64,000 nt of DNA, taken from positions 1-64,000 of the forward strand of contig NZ_JAPMLT010000001.1 in NCBI RefSeq assembly GCF_026410385.1, given 5' to 3'. Shown one piece after another: positions 6,748 to 15,942 of this stretch. Every line of letters begins with the position of its first letter. Position 1 is the stretch's first letter. The position numbers and the translations under genes were made by a program. This stretch comes from Tumebacillus lacus (GTDB lineage: Bacteria; Bacillota; Bacilli; Tumebacillales; Tumebacillaceae). The notes under the pieces were generated by a model. It was not told the origin of the DNA, did not search any database, and saw nothing but the letters and a program-made list of their open reading frames with translations.

Positions 6748-8424
6748 TTACTTCGCGCTCATGTCGAGCAGGAAGGTGCCGGTGCCGCTGTAGGAGAGCA
6801 CGTCGACGCGGTAGGTGCCGGTGACGGTCGGGTTGAAGGTGACCAGCTCTTGGCGCGTGGTGCCTTCCGATTTGTTGACCAGCGTGCCGGACGGGTTGTA
6901 GACGAACAGGTCGAAGTCAGGCGAGGACGAGAACCACGACGAGGTGTGGTCGCGCATGATCAGCGTGACGGCTGCCGGGGTGCCGGTCGCCGTGACGTTG
7001 AAGGTGAACGATTTCTTTTGACCGCTGGTCGTCAGGGAGTCGACGACGCCGGTGTGCGTCGGGACGGACGGGCCGGTGCCTGCGTAACCGCCTGCCGATT
7101 TGACTGCGTCATACGCCCGCAGACGACCGTACCCGTAGTCGATGTCCTGACCGGCCGGACCCCAGTCTTCGGCGGTGTTGAACATGATGCTGCGGATCTG
7201 CGCCGGCGAGAGCGCGTAGTTTGCGTCGAGCATCAGCGCTGCAACGCCTGCGGTGTACGGCGTCGCCATCGAGGTGCCGCTGTAGGTGACGTAGCCGTTG
7301 GTGGTGCCGGTCTTCGGCGCGGTGATGTTGAAGCCCGGTGCCATGATGTCCGGCTTGATGCGTCCGTCAGCCGTCGGTCCGCGCGAGGAGAACGAGGTGA
7401 CGTTGAAGCCCATCTCGCCGACATCCGCAAATGCGCCGACGGTGAGGGCGTCGCGAGCCGCGCCCGGCGAGCCGATGGTCGAGCGTTTCGGGCCGGAGTT
7501 GCCCGCTGCAACCGCCGGGACGATGCCCGCGGCGTACGCGTTGTTGATCGCCGTCGAGGTGGAGTCGGTGCCGTCCGAGGAGCCGGAGGTACCGAGCGAG
7601 AGGTTCATGACTTTGATGCCGTAGACGTCTTTGTTTTGGATCGCCCAGTTGATGCCGGCGTCGACGTTGGACATCGTGCCACTGCCTTGGCCGTCGAGCA
7701 CTTTGATGCCGACGAGCGCGGCACCCGGAGCGACGCCTTTGTTCAGGCCGTCGCCTTCGCCGGTGCCTGCGACGATGCCGCCGACGTGGGTGCCGTGGCC
7801 GTTGTCGTCATACGGGGCGGTCTGGTTGCTCACAAAGTCTTTGAAGGCGAGGATCTTGCCGCCGTCGAGGTCGACGTGACCGCCGTGGATGCCGGTGTCG
7901 ATGATCGCGACGACGACGTCATTTTTGGAGTACGACGTCGGATTGCCGTCGCGGTCGCCGTCCACGCCGAAGTCGGTGACCGCTTTTTTCGAACCGAAGG
8001 AGTCGACGGCGGTCGCCATGTCGGCTTTGACCGGCGCGTCGAACTGGATCGACTCGATCATCGGGAGTTTTTGCAGGCGCTCGATCTGCTTTTTGGTCAG
8101 TTCGCCTGCGAAGCCTTGGTAGGCGTATTGGAAGGTAAACTTCGTCTTGAAGTCGCCATGATCTTTTTTCAATTTGGCCAGCTTGTCGTCGCTGAACTTT
8201 TCGGTGAGGCGGATGATCACCGGAACGGTGTCGCCGTCCGCTTTTTCTGCGAGGATCGCTTCCAGATCGTCGTACACTTTGTTGCTGTCTTTGTCGGTGG
8301 TCACCACGATCTTCTCGTCTTTGCCGGATGCGTCCGGTGCCGGTTTGACGGCGCCTGCCACACTGAAGGTGCTCACGGTCAGAAGTGCGGAAAGTGTCAG
8401 TACTGCCCAAGCCTGTTTCTTCAC
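6748..8424 (-). CDS. Secreted subtilisin-like serine protease (S8) with propeptide and PPC domain
   Basis: A 558-residue secreted protease. It has a signal peptide at about 1-25 (MKKQAWAVLTLSALL...), an I9-type propeptide at about 65-130 (VPVIIRLTEKF onward), and a catalytic domain at about 168-460 with Asp176 (IIDTG), His213 (GHGTHV), oxyanion Asn309 and Ser385 (SGTSMATP). The C-terminal pre-peptidase (PPC) beta-domain is at about 470-558. It starts at the GTG at 8424, which has GGGAGG 9 bases upstream and directly precedes the KKQ signal-peptide start. It probably degrades proteins outside the cell. A minus-strand promoter overlapping a palindrome lies upstream. Confidence 0.95.
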   Translation of the reverse strand: MKKQAWAVLTLSALLTVSTFSVAGAVKPAPDASGKDEKIVVTTDKDSNKVYDDLEAILAEKADGDTVPVIIRLTEKFSDDKLAKLKKDHGDFKTKFTFQYAYQGFAGELTKKQIERLQKLPMIESIQFDAPVKADMATAVDSFGSKKAVTDFGVDGDRDGNPTSYSKNDVVVAIIDTGIHGGHVDLDGGKILAFKDFVSNQTAPYDDNGHGTHVGGIVAGTGEGDGLNKGVAPGAALVGIKVLDGQGSGTMSNVDAGINWAIQNKDVYGIKVMNLSLGTSGSSDGTDSTSTAINNAYAAGIVPAVAAGNSGPKRSTIGSPGAARDALTVGAFADVGEMGFNVTSFSSRGPTADGRIKPDIMAPGFNITAPKTGTTNGYVTYSGTSMATPYTAGVAALMLDANYALSPAQIRSIMFNTAEDWGPAGQDIDYGYGRLRAYDAVKSAGGYAGTGPSVPTHTGVVDSLTTSGQKKSFTFNVTATGTPAAVTLIMRDHTSSWFSSSPDFDLFVYNPSGTLVNKSEGTTRQELVTFNPTVTGTYRVDVLSYSGTGTFLLDMSAK

Positions 8425-8477
8425 AATGTTCAGCCTCCCAGTTTTAATTTCTTTTATTTGATAGTTCTTACACATAG

Positions 8478-8506
8478 ATGTTAACATTAACTTTTACAAA
8501 ATGCAA
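8478..8506 (-). promoter_or_regulatory. Subtilisin promoter with overlapping palindrome
   Basis: On the minus strand: TTGCAT (8501-8506), a 17-base spacer and TAACAT (8478-8483). The -10 element overlaps the perfect 10-bp palindrome ATGTTAACAT (8478-8487), which could be an operator. Confidence 0.55.
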
Positions 8507-8530
8507 TATATTTTCTGAAAAATACGTCTT

Positions 8531-8560
8531 TTTACACCCTTCCACTCGATATGCTAAGAT
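8531..8560 (+). promoter_or_regulatory. Promoter for lspA and the pseudouridine synthase gene
   Basis: TTTACA (8531-8536), an 18-base spacer and TAAGAT (8555-8560), 49 bases before lspA and divergent from the subtilisin promoter. Confidence 0.5.
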
Positions 8561-8609
8561 GGGCTTGGCAAAAACGCCCGGTGGACAGGGCGGAAGAGGT
8601 GTGAATCCG

Positions 8610-9083
8610 ATGTTGTTCTATGTTTTGATTGCCCTGGTGGTTGGGATCGACCAATGGGTGAAATACTACGTGCGAACCAATATGGATCTCTACGAATCGT
8701 ATCCGCTGATCGAAGGCGTGATCAACATGACGTCGCACCGCAATCCTGGTGCGGCTTTTGGCATCCTCGCCGGGCAGCAGTGGTTTTTCCTGCTCAGCAT
8801 GCTGGCGGTGATCGTCGTGGTGTTCTACTACCGTCGCAAGGGGGAGTTGATCGGCCGTCCGGTGATGGCGACAGGGCTCGCGTTACTGGTTGCGGGTGCG
8901 ATCGGCAACGGGATCGACCGGATGGTGTTCCGGGAGGTCACCGATTTCTTTGATTTGCAATTTGTCAACTTTGCGATCTTTAATGTAGCCGATATCGCGA
9001 TCAACGTCGCGGTCGGATTGATGGTGCTGTCCGCGCTTTTTGAAGGGCGGAACGTGAAAGAAGGCCAGCAGGAGGAGTCATAA
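8610..9083 (+). CDS. lspA: Signal peptidase II (lipoprotein signal peptidase)
   Basis: A 157-residue polytopic membrane aspartyl protease that cleaves prolipoprotein signal peptides after lipidation. It has four membrane helices (about 1-15, 55-73, 84-102 and 122-142). Catalytic aspartates are Asp103 in GNGIDR and Asp128 in FNVADI; the NPGAAFG motif (45-51) is present. The ATG at 8610 is used; an in-frame GTG at 8601 next to GGAAGAGG is an alternative that adds three residues. Its stop codon overlaps the ATG of the next gene (TAATG), a conserved lspA-ylyB arrangement. It ought to process the lipoproteins encoded here, such as the GerC subunit. Confidence 0.95.
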   Translation: MLFYVLIALVVGIDQWVKYYVRTNMDLYESYPLIEGVINMTSHRNPGAAFGILAGQQWFFLLSMLAVIVVVFYYRRKGELIGRPVMATGLALLVAGAIGNGIDRMVFREVTDFFDLQFVNFAIFNVADIAINVAVGLMVLSALFEGRNVKEGQQEES

Positions 9084-10102
9084 TGGCAGAATATCAAGAT
9101 CTGGATGAGCTGCTCGAAGACGAGCCGTTTGAAGAGGAAGAAGAGGCGGGCGAGCGCACGGTCTCGGTGCTCGGCAGCGGGCTGTCGGAGTTTACGGCGG
9201 AGCAAGGCGGCGAGCGCGTGGACAAGCTGATCGCCGAACAGAGCGGCGGGGCGCTGTCCAGGACGCAGGTCCAAGACCTCATCGATCAGGAACTGATCGT
9301 GGTCAACGGCAAGAAGGTCAAGTCGAACTACAAGCTCAAAGCAGGCGACACGGTCACGGTCAACGTGCCGGAGCCGCAAGAGGTGTCTGTCGAACCGGAA
9401 AACATCCCGCTGGACGTGGTCTATGAGGACAGCGATGTGATCGTGGTGAACAAAAAGCGCGGCATGGTGGTGCATCCGGCGATGGGGCATTACTCGGGCA
9501 CGCTGGTCAACGCGCTGCTCTACCATTGCAAGGATCTCTCCGGGATCAACGGCGAAGTGCGCCCCGGCATCGTACACCGCATCGACAAGGACACGACCGG
9601 TCTGTTGATGGCGGCGAAAAACGATCTGGCCCATCGCGGGCTGGCCGCACAGCTCAAGGAGCACAGCGTGACCCGCAAATACGTGGCGGTCGTGCACGGC
9701 GTGATCCCGCATGACCTCGGCACGGTGGAAGCGCCGATCGGCCGCGACCCGGTGCATCGCCAGCAGATGGCGGTGGTGCGCGAGGGCGGACGCGAGGCGG
9801 TGACGCATTTTCAGGTGATCGAGCGTCTGCCCAAGCACACGGTCGTCGAGCTGAAACTCGAAACAGGACGGACGCATCAGATCCGCGTACATATGGAGTT
9901 TATCGGCCATCCGCTGGTCGGCGACCCGAAGTACGGCAATCAAAAGCGCAACCGCTTTGGCGATATCCTCCAAGGGCAAGCGCTGCATGCGCAGGTGCTG
10001 GGGTTTGTACATCCGCGCACGGAGGAGTATCTGGAGTTCTCGGCGGAGATGCCGGATGAAATGGTACGGCTGATTGAAAGATTGAAGCAAGAAGAGGCTT
10101 GA
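9083..10102 (+). CDS. RluD-type 23S/tRNA pseudouridine synthase (YlyB-like)
   Basis: A 339-residue pseudouridine synthase of the RluA/RluD family. It has an unusual acidic N-terminal extension (about 1-25), an S4 RNA-binding domain at about 41-100, and a catalytic domain with HRIDKDTTG at 165-173, where Asp168 is the catalytic residue. RTHQIRVH lies near the C-terminal third. It converts uridines in rRNA or tRNA to pseudouridine; the exact target is not deducible. Its start overlaps the lspA stop by one base (TAATG), implying coupling. Its stop codon overlaps the -35 box of the pyr promoter. Confidence 0.93.
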   Translation: MAEYQDLDELLEDEPFEEEEEAGERTVSVLGSGLSEFTAEQGGERVDKLIAEQSGGALSRTQVQDLIDQELIVVNGKKVKSNYKLKAGDTVTVNVPEPQEVSVEPENIPLDVVYEDSDVIVVNKKRGMVVHPAMGHYSGTLVNALLYHCKDLSGINGEVRPGIVHRIDKDTTGLLMAAKNDLAHRGLAAQLKEHSVTRKYVAVVHGVIPHDLGTVEAPIGRDPVHRQQMAVVREGGREAVTHFQVIERLPKHTVVELKLETGRTHQIRVHMEFIGHPLVGDPKYGNQKRNRFGDILQGQALHAQVLGFVHPRTEEYLEFSAEMPDEMVRLIERLKQEEA

Positions 10103-10127
10103 CGGGTCAGGCAGGAACTGCTATTCT
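10099..10127 (+). promoter_or_regulatory. Promoter of the pyr operon
   Basis: TTGACG (10099-10104), a 17-base spacer and TATTCT (10122-10127), overlapping the stop codon of the upstream gene. The predicted start near 10134 places the whole PyrR leader in the transcript. Confidence 0.75.
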
Positions 10128-10145
10128 AGCAGAAGAACTTCACAG

Positions 10146-10890
<745 letters not shown>

Positions 10891-10893
10891 CCC

Positions 10894-10997
10894 CTCTTTA
10901 AGGAGCGTCCCGTGAGGCGCAGAAGAGCGGTGCGATTCGCGGTGTGTTTTGCCATGCGAGTTTAGTGCCCTCTCTGCCCGGCGGAGAGGGCTTTTTT
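10894..10997 (+). promoter_or_regulatory. PyrR-dependent attenuator 2 (pyrR-pyrP intergenic)
   Basis: CTCTTTAA then GCGTCCCGTGAGGCGC (10905-10920) and AGAAG form a PyrR-type binding loop of the TCCCGTGAGG variety, followed by a terminator GCCCTCTC...GAGAGGGC with a T run (10967-10997). The loop sequence differs from site 1 but keeps the core UCC-N-G-GAGG. Confidence 0.75.
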
Positions 10998-11041
10998 ATG
11001 AAAATGAACTGAATCTTTATCGACCTCAGGAGGAACTCATC

Positions 11042-12286
11042 ATGAAGCAAATCGTCGATGTTCATGAGCGCCTGCCGCTCGGGCAATCGCTGCCTTTATC
11101 CTTGCAACATCTGTTCGCGATGTTTGGCGCAACGGTGCTGGTGCCTTTTCTGACCGGTCTCAATCCGGGTGTGGCGCTGCTCACCTCGGGGATCGGCACG
11201 CTGATCTACATTTTCCTGACCAAAGGCATGATCCCCGGCTACCTCGGCTCGTCGTTCGCCTTCATCGCACCGATCATCGCGGTGTCGCAAGCGGAAGGCC
11301 CGGGAGCGGCGCTGTTCGGTTGCTTCCTGTCCGGGGTCGTCTACATCATCGTGGCGATGATCATTAAAAAAAGCGGACTCGGCTGGCTGAATCGCCTGCT
11401 GCCGCCGGTCGTCGTCGGCTCCATCGTCATCGTGATCGGGCTCGGCCTCGCCGGTGTCGCGGTCGATATGGCGGAGGCGAACTGGGGCACGGCGTTTGTG
11501 GCACTGATCGTCGCGGTGATCGCATCGGCGTTCTTCCGCGGGTTCCTCGGGGTCATCCCGATCTTGCTCGGCATCATCGGCGGCTATGTGTTTGCCGCCG
11601 TGCAAGGTCAAGTCGATTTCTCGAAAGTGGCGGAGGCGAGCTGGTTTGCTCTGCCGCACTTCCAAGCTCCGACCGTCTCCTGGACGGCCGCCCTGCTGAT
11701 CGCGCCGGTCGCGCTGGTCACCATCGCGGAACACGTTGGTCACCTGCTCGTCACCGAAAACATCGTCGGTCGCGATCTGATGAAAAAGCCGGGTCTGCAC
11801 CGCTCGATGCTCGGTGACGGTGTGGCGACGGCGATTGCCGGTCTGATCGGCGGCCCGCCGAGCACGACGTACGGCGAGAACATCGGCGTCATGGCGATCA
11901 CCCGCGTCTACTCGGTCTGGGTGATCGGGGGAGCGGCGGTGCTGGCGATCCTCTTCTCCTTCGTCGGCAAGATCTCGGCGCTGATCTCCTCGATCCCGGT
12001 GCCGGTCATGGGCGGCATCTCGATCCTGCTGTTCGGGATCATCGCGTCGGCCGGTCTTCGGATGCTGGTGGAGAGCGGCATCAACTACGGCCACAAGCGC
12101 AACCTGATCATCTCCTCCGTCATCCTCGTGTTCGGGGTGGGCGGTGCGAAGATCGAGGTCGGCTCGGTGGCGTTGGAAAGCATGGCGCTGGCGACGTTTG
12201 TCGGCATCCTGCTCAACTTGATCCTGCCGAAAGATCTCAACCAAGACGCTGCCAAAGAAAACGCGGCGGAAGCAAAAACTGAATAA
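11042..12286 (+). CDS. pyrP: Uracil permease (UraA/PyrP, NCS2 family)
   Basis: A 414-residue polytopic membrane protein of the nucleobase-cation symporter-2 family, with about 12-14 membrane helices from residue ~20 to ~405. It imports uracil, probably with protons. Family-like features are the QHLFAMFGATVLVPFLTGL start and the conserved GGPPSTTYGENIG loop near residue 272. The ATG at 11042 follows AGGAGGA. It is the second gene of the pyr operon, behind attenuator 2, so uptake is tied to pyrimidine need. Confidence 0.95.
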   Translation: MKQIVDVHERLPLGQSLPLSLQHLFAMFGATVLVPFLTGLNPGVALLTSGIGTLIYIFLTKGMIPGYLGSSFAFIAPIIAVSQAEGPGAALFGCFLSGVVYIIVAMIIKKSGLGWLNRLLPPVVVGSIVIVIGLGLAGVAVDMAEANWGTAFVALIVAVIASAFFRGFLGVIPILLGIIGGYVFAAVQGQVDFSKVAEASWFALPHFQAPTVSWTAALLIAPVALVTIAEHVGHLLVTENIVGRDLMKKPGLHRSMLGDGVATAIAGLIGGPPSTTYGENIGVMAITRVYSVWVIGGAAVLAILFSFVGKISALISSIPVPVMGGISILLFGIIASAGLRMLVESGINYGHKRNLIISSVILVFGVGGAKIEVGSVALESMALATFVGILLNLILPKDLNQDAAKENAAEAKTE

Positions 12287-12329
12287 CGCGCACACTACGG
12301 TGTGAGTGTACTCGTCTTAGGACGCGAAC

Positions 12330-12440
12330 GCCTTTAATCCAATACAGAGAGATTGGCAAGGTGAGTCGACGGACGCGGATTGAACCTGTCTGCAGAGGAC
12401 TCCCTATGCCCAAAAAATTTGCATAGTGGAGTCCTTTTTT
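12330..12440 (+). promoter_or_regulatory. PyrR-type attenuator 3 (pyrP-pyrB intergenic), divergent loop
   Basis: CCTTTAATCC AATACAGAGAGATTGG CAAGG (12331-12361) has the layout of a PyrR loop, but its core reads ATACAGAGAGA in place of the usual TCCAGAGAGG. A terminator stem GGACTCC-CTATGC...GCATAG-GGAGTCC with a T run follows at 12396-12440. Regulation by PyrR is likely from position, but weaker binding is possible. Confidence 0.7.
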
Positions 12441-12483
12441 ATAAAAAGGAGAACCAGAACTGACAGATATCGGAGGGGTTACG

Positions 12484-13443
12484 ATGTACCACGTGCTCAG
12501 CGCGCACCAATTTGACCGCATTCAACTGGATCAACTGTTCCGTATGGCAGACATCATGGAATACAACGCGAAAAACGGCGGCACGAATCTGCTCCAAGGG
12601 AAGATCATGGCGGCCCTGTTCTTTGAACCGAGCACGCGGACCCGGTTTTCGTTCGAGTCGGCGATGATGCGACTGTCCGGCAGCGTGATCTCGACGGAGA
12701 ACGCCACTCAATTTTCCTCGGCGATCAAAGGGGAGACGCTGGAAGACTCGATCCGCGTGATCTCCTCCTACGCCGACGTGATCGTGTTGCGCCACAACGA
12801 AGAGGGCGCGGCCAAGCGGGCGGCACAGGTGGCGGGGGTGCCGGTGATCAACGCCGGGGACGGCTCCGGCGAGCATCCGACCCAGTCGCTGCTCGATCTG
12901 TACACGATTCAGAAGGAACTGGGTGCCATCGACGGACTGAAGGTGGCGATGGTCGGCGACCTGACCTACGGGCGAACGGTACATTCCCTCTCCTACATGT
13001 TGGCAAAATACGAAAAGGTGACGGTGTACTTCGTCTCGCCGGAAAACTGCCCGATCCCGGAGAAGGTCAAAGCGTATCTCGATGAGCGCGGCGTGACGTA
13101 CTTTGAGGAGACCGATCTGGAAAAGGTGTCGGGCGAAGTCGATGTGCTCTATATGACGCGGATTCAGAAGGAGCGATTCCCAAGCGGGGAAGAGTATCTG
13201 AAAGCGGCGGGCAAATATGTGATCAACCAAGAGATCGTCGACGGAATGAAGCCGAACGCAATCATCTTGCACCCGCTGCCGAGAGCCGGCGAGATCTTGC
13301 CGGAAGTGGATGGCGATGCGCGGGCCGCGTATTTCCGCCAAGCGACGAACGGGGTGTACATCCGCATGGCGCTGCTGGCGTACTGCCTGAAAGAACAGCA
13401 GTTGGAACGCGATCTCGAGGCGCTGGCTGAAGTGTTGAAATAG
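12484..13443 (+). CDS. pyrB: Aspartate carbamoyltransferase catalytic subunit
   Basis: A 319-residue enzyme joining carbamoyl phosphate and aspartate to give N-carbamoyl-aspartate, the committed step of pyrimidine synthesis. The carbamoyl-phosphate loop STRTRFSF is at 50-57, HPTQSLLD near 131-138 and HPLPR near 260-264. No regulatory pyrI gene follows, as usual in Firmicutes. The ATG at 12484 follows GGAGGGG. The stop is 16 bases before pyrC. Confidence 0.97.
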   Translation: MYHVLSAHQFDRIQLDQLFRMADIMEYNAKNGGTNLLQGKIMAALFFEPSTRTRFSFESAMMRLSGSVISTENATQFSSAIKGETLEDSIRVISSYADVIVLRHNEEGAAKRAAQVAGVPVINAGDGSGEHPTQSLLDLYTIQKELGAIDGLKVAMVGDLTYGRTVHSLSYMLAKYEKVTVYFVSPENCPIPEKVKAYLDERGVTYFEETDLEKVSGEVDVLYMTRIQKERFPSGEEYLKAAGKYVINQEIVDGMKPNAIILHPLPRAGEILPEVDGDARAAYFRQATNGVYIRMALLAYCLKEQQLERDLEALAEVLK

Positions 13444-13459
13444 AGGAGGGCTCGGACAA

Positions 13460-14746
13460 ATGGGACTGTTGCTGAAAAACGGACGACTGCTCAATCTGGA
13501 GACCGGCGAGCTGGAAGCGCGTGAGATCTTGATCGAGGGAGACCATATAGCGGAGATAGCGGAACTCGTGGAAGAAAGCGGGCATGAGGTGCACGATCTG
13601 AACGGCGGGGTGATCCTGCCGGGCTACATCGACATGCATGTGCATCTGCGGCAGCCGGGGTTCGAGGCGAAGGAGACGATTGAGACCGGGACGAAGGCGG
13701 CGGCCCGCGGCGGGTATACGACGGTGGCCTGCATGCCGAACACGCGTCCGGTGATCGACACGCCGGAGCGCATCCGCTATGTGTACGACGTGACGGAAAA
13801 GGAAGGCTCCTGCACGGTGCTGCCGTACGGTGCGATCACGGTCGGGGAGCTCGGCGAAGAACTGACCGACATCATCGCGCTGCGGGAAGCGGGCGCGGTG
13901 GGGATCACCGACGACGGCGTCGGTGTGCAGTCTTCAGCGATGATGCGACGGGCGATGGAGGTGGCGGCCTGCCAGGACATCCCGGTGGTGATCCACTCGG
14001 AGGACGAGGATCTGGCGAAGGACGGCTGCATGAATGAAGGAGTCGTCTCGAAGCGGCTCGGTCTGCCGGGCATTCCGGGTCTTGCGGAGAGCGTGATGAT
14101 CGCCCGCGACATCATGCTGGCCGAGGAGACGGGGGCGCATCTGCACGTCTGCCACATCTCGGACGCAGGCTCGGTGGAGCTGGTGCGCTGGGCGAAGCAG
14201 CGCGGTCTGAAGGTGACGACCGAGGTGACCCCGCATCATCTACTGCTGACCGAATCGATCATCGACGAGACGGACGGCGGTGATGCGAATATGAAAGTCA
14301 ACCCGCCGCTGCGCACGGAGGCGGATCGTCAAGCTTGTCTGCAAGGGCTGCTGGACGGGACCATCGACATGATCGCGACCGACCATGCGCCGCATACGGA
14401 AGAGGAGAAGAAGCGTTCGTTTGCGACGGCTCCGTTCGGATTTACCGGGATCGAGTTTGCGTTCCCGCTGCTGTACACGGAGTTGGTGGAAAAAGGGACG
14501 ATTGGGCTGGCTGAACTGGTGAAAAAGTTTGCGACCAATCCGGCGCAGGTGTTCCGACTGCCGGGCGGCAAGGTGGAACAGGGCGGCATCGCCGATCTGA
14601 CGGTGGTCGACCTGGAGACGGAGCAGGCGATTGATCCGAACGCCTTTTTCTCGAAGGGGAAAAATACGCCGTTTGTCGGCAAGCGCGTGAAAGGCTGGAG
14701 CACCCTGACGATCAACCGGGGGCGCGTGACTTATAAGACCGAGTAA
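13460..14746 (+). CDS. pyrC: Dihydroorotase
   Basis: A 428-residue metal-dependent amidohydrolase that cyclises carbamoyl-aspartate to dihydroorotate. The metal motif DMHVHLRQPG is at 58-67 (histidines at 60 and 62). Further zinc-site histidines lie in VIHSED and HVCHIS, and ATDHAPHT near 308-315 carries the catalytic aspartate. Length and layout fit the Gram-positive class I type. GAGGAGGG precedes the ATG. It is followed by a 112-base purine-rich gap before carA. Confidence 0.96.
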   Translation: MGLLLKNGRLLNLETGELEAREILIEGDHIAEIAELVEESGHEVHDLNGGVILPGYIDMHVHLRQPGFEAKETIETGTKAAARGGYTTVACMPNTRPVIDTPERIRYVYDVTEKEGSCTVLPYGAITVGELGEELTDIIALREAGAVGITDDGVGVQSSAMMRRAMEVAACQDIPVVIHSEDEDLAKDGCMNEGVVSKRLGLPGIPGLAESVMIARDIMLAEETGAHLHVCHISDAGSVELVRWAKQRGLKVTTEVTPHHLLLTESIIDETDGGDANMKVNPPLRTEADRQACLQGLLDGTIDMIATDHAPHTEEEKKRSFATAPFGFTGIEFAFPLLYTELVEKGTIGLAELVKKFATNPAQVFRLPGGKVEQGGIADLTVVDLETEQAIDPNAFFSKGKNTPFVGKRVKGWSTLTINRGRVTYKTE

Positions 14747-14858
14747 CAGAGAGAAAGAACAGAGAGAAAAAGAACGAGAGCAACAGGACAGAGTGGCAGT
14801 ACGGAATGGCAGTACGGAGTGGGCACGACTGAGATTTGAAGAGAAGGGTGGAGACAGA
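14747..14858 (+). other. Purine-rich pyrC-carA gap with a short tandem repeat
   Basis: Nearly all purine over 14750-14792 (GAGAGAAAGAA-type), followed by two copies of TGGCAGTACGGA at 14794-14805 and 14807-14818. There is no PyrR loop and no terminator. The carA ribosome-binding site (AAGGGTGGAG) lies at the end. Confidence 0.6.
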
Positions 14859-15941
14859 ATGCGAGCGCGATTGATTTTGGAAGACGGCACGGTGTTTGAA
14901 GGCGAGGGCTTCGGAGCGTCTGGCGAGAGTTTTGGAGAAGTGGTGTTTAACACCGGCATGACCGGGTATCAGGAGGTGCTGACCGATCCGTCGTACTACG
15001 GGCAGATCGTCACGATGACCTACCCCCTGATCGGTAACTACGGCGTGAACGTCGATGACATCGAGTCCAGCCATCCGCATGTACGCGGCTTTGTGGTGCG
15101 CGAATGGTCGGATCATCCGAGCAACTGGCGGATGCAAGGGACGCTGGACGAATACCTGAAGCGTCACAACATCCTCGGCATCCAAGGCATCGACACGCGG
15201 ATGCTGACCAAAAAGATCCGCGTGCGCGGCACGATGACGGGCGTGATCACCACGCTGGACAAGCCGGTCGAGGAATATGTCGCGGAGCTGAACAAAGACC
15301 ATCTGCTCCCTCGCGATCAGGTAGCGCAGGTCAGCACCAAATCGACCTACCGCTGCCCTGGCGAAAAACACCGCGTGGTGGCGATGGACTTCGGCATGAA
15401 GGCGGGCATCCTGCGCTCGCTTCTGGCACGCGGCTGCGATGTGACAGTGGTGCCGGCGAGCACCGGGTTTGAAGAGATCATGGCCTGGAAGCCGCACGGG
15501 GTGTTTCTGTCGAACGGCCCTGGTGACCCGGCCGATCTGAACGATGTGATCGAGACGATCAAGGAACTGATCCCGGCGGTGCCGATCTTTGGCATCTGCC
15601 TCGGCCATCAACTGATCTCGCTGGCTTGCGGGGCGAAGACGGAAGGGCTGAAGTTTGGCCATCGCGGCGCGAACCACCCGGTCAAAGATCTGCTGACCGG
15701 CCGCTGCTACATCACCTCGCAAAACCACGGCTATGTGGTCGTCGACGAGTCGCTGGCGGGCACGGGCCTGGAACTGACACATATCAACCAAAATGACCGC
15801 TCCGTAGAAGGCGTGCGTCATACGAAATATCCGGTCTTCTCGGTGCAATACCATCCGGAAGCGCGTCCGGGTCCGGACGACTCCGACTATCTGTTTGACC
15901 GATTCATCGATGTCATGAACGCTCACTGGGAGGGGAACTAA
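14859..15941 (+). CDS. carA: Carbamoyl-phosphate synthase small (glutaminase) subunit
   Basis: A 360-residue subunit that hydrolyses glutamine and channels ammonia to CarB. The N-terminal CPSase domain covers about 1-150. The class I glutamine amidotransferase domain covers about 170-358, with nucleophile Cys247 in FGICLGHQ and the catalytic histidine in the YHPEA motif near 331. Translation starts at the ATG at 14859 ([10 protein letters not shown]), which has GGTGGAG upstream; an upstream in-frame ATG has no site. The stop lies one base before carB, so the two are translationally linked. Confidence 0.96.
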   Translation: MRARLILEDGTVFEGEGFGASGESFGEVVFNTGMTGYQEVLTDPSYYGQIVTMTYPLIGNYGVNVDDIESSHPHVRGFVVREWSDHPSNWRMQGTLDEYLKRHNILGIQGIDTRMLTKKIRVRGTMTGVITTLDKPVEEYVAELNKDHLLPRDQVAQVSTKSTYRCPGEKHRVVAMDFGMKAGILRSLLARGCDVTVVPASTGFEEIMAWKPHGVFLSNGPGDPADLNDVIETIKELIPAVPIFGICLGHQLISLACGAKTEGLKFGHRGANHPVKDLLTGRCYITSQNHGYVVVDESLAGTGLELTHINQNDRSVEGVRHTKYPVFSVQYHPEARPGPDDSDYLFDRFIDVMNAHWEGN

Positions 15942-15942
15942 C

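Noticed and set aside
6742-8484. A 580-codon open frame on the plus strand opposite the subtilisin gene.
   Set aside because: It is the antisense shadow of a well-supported protease with all catalytic motifs; the translation is Val/Arg/Gly-rich with no domain.
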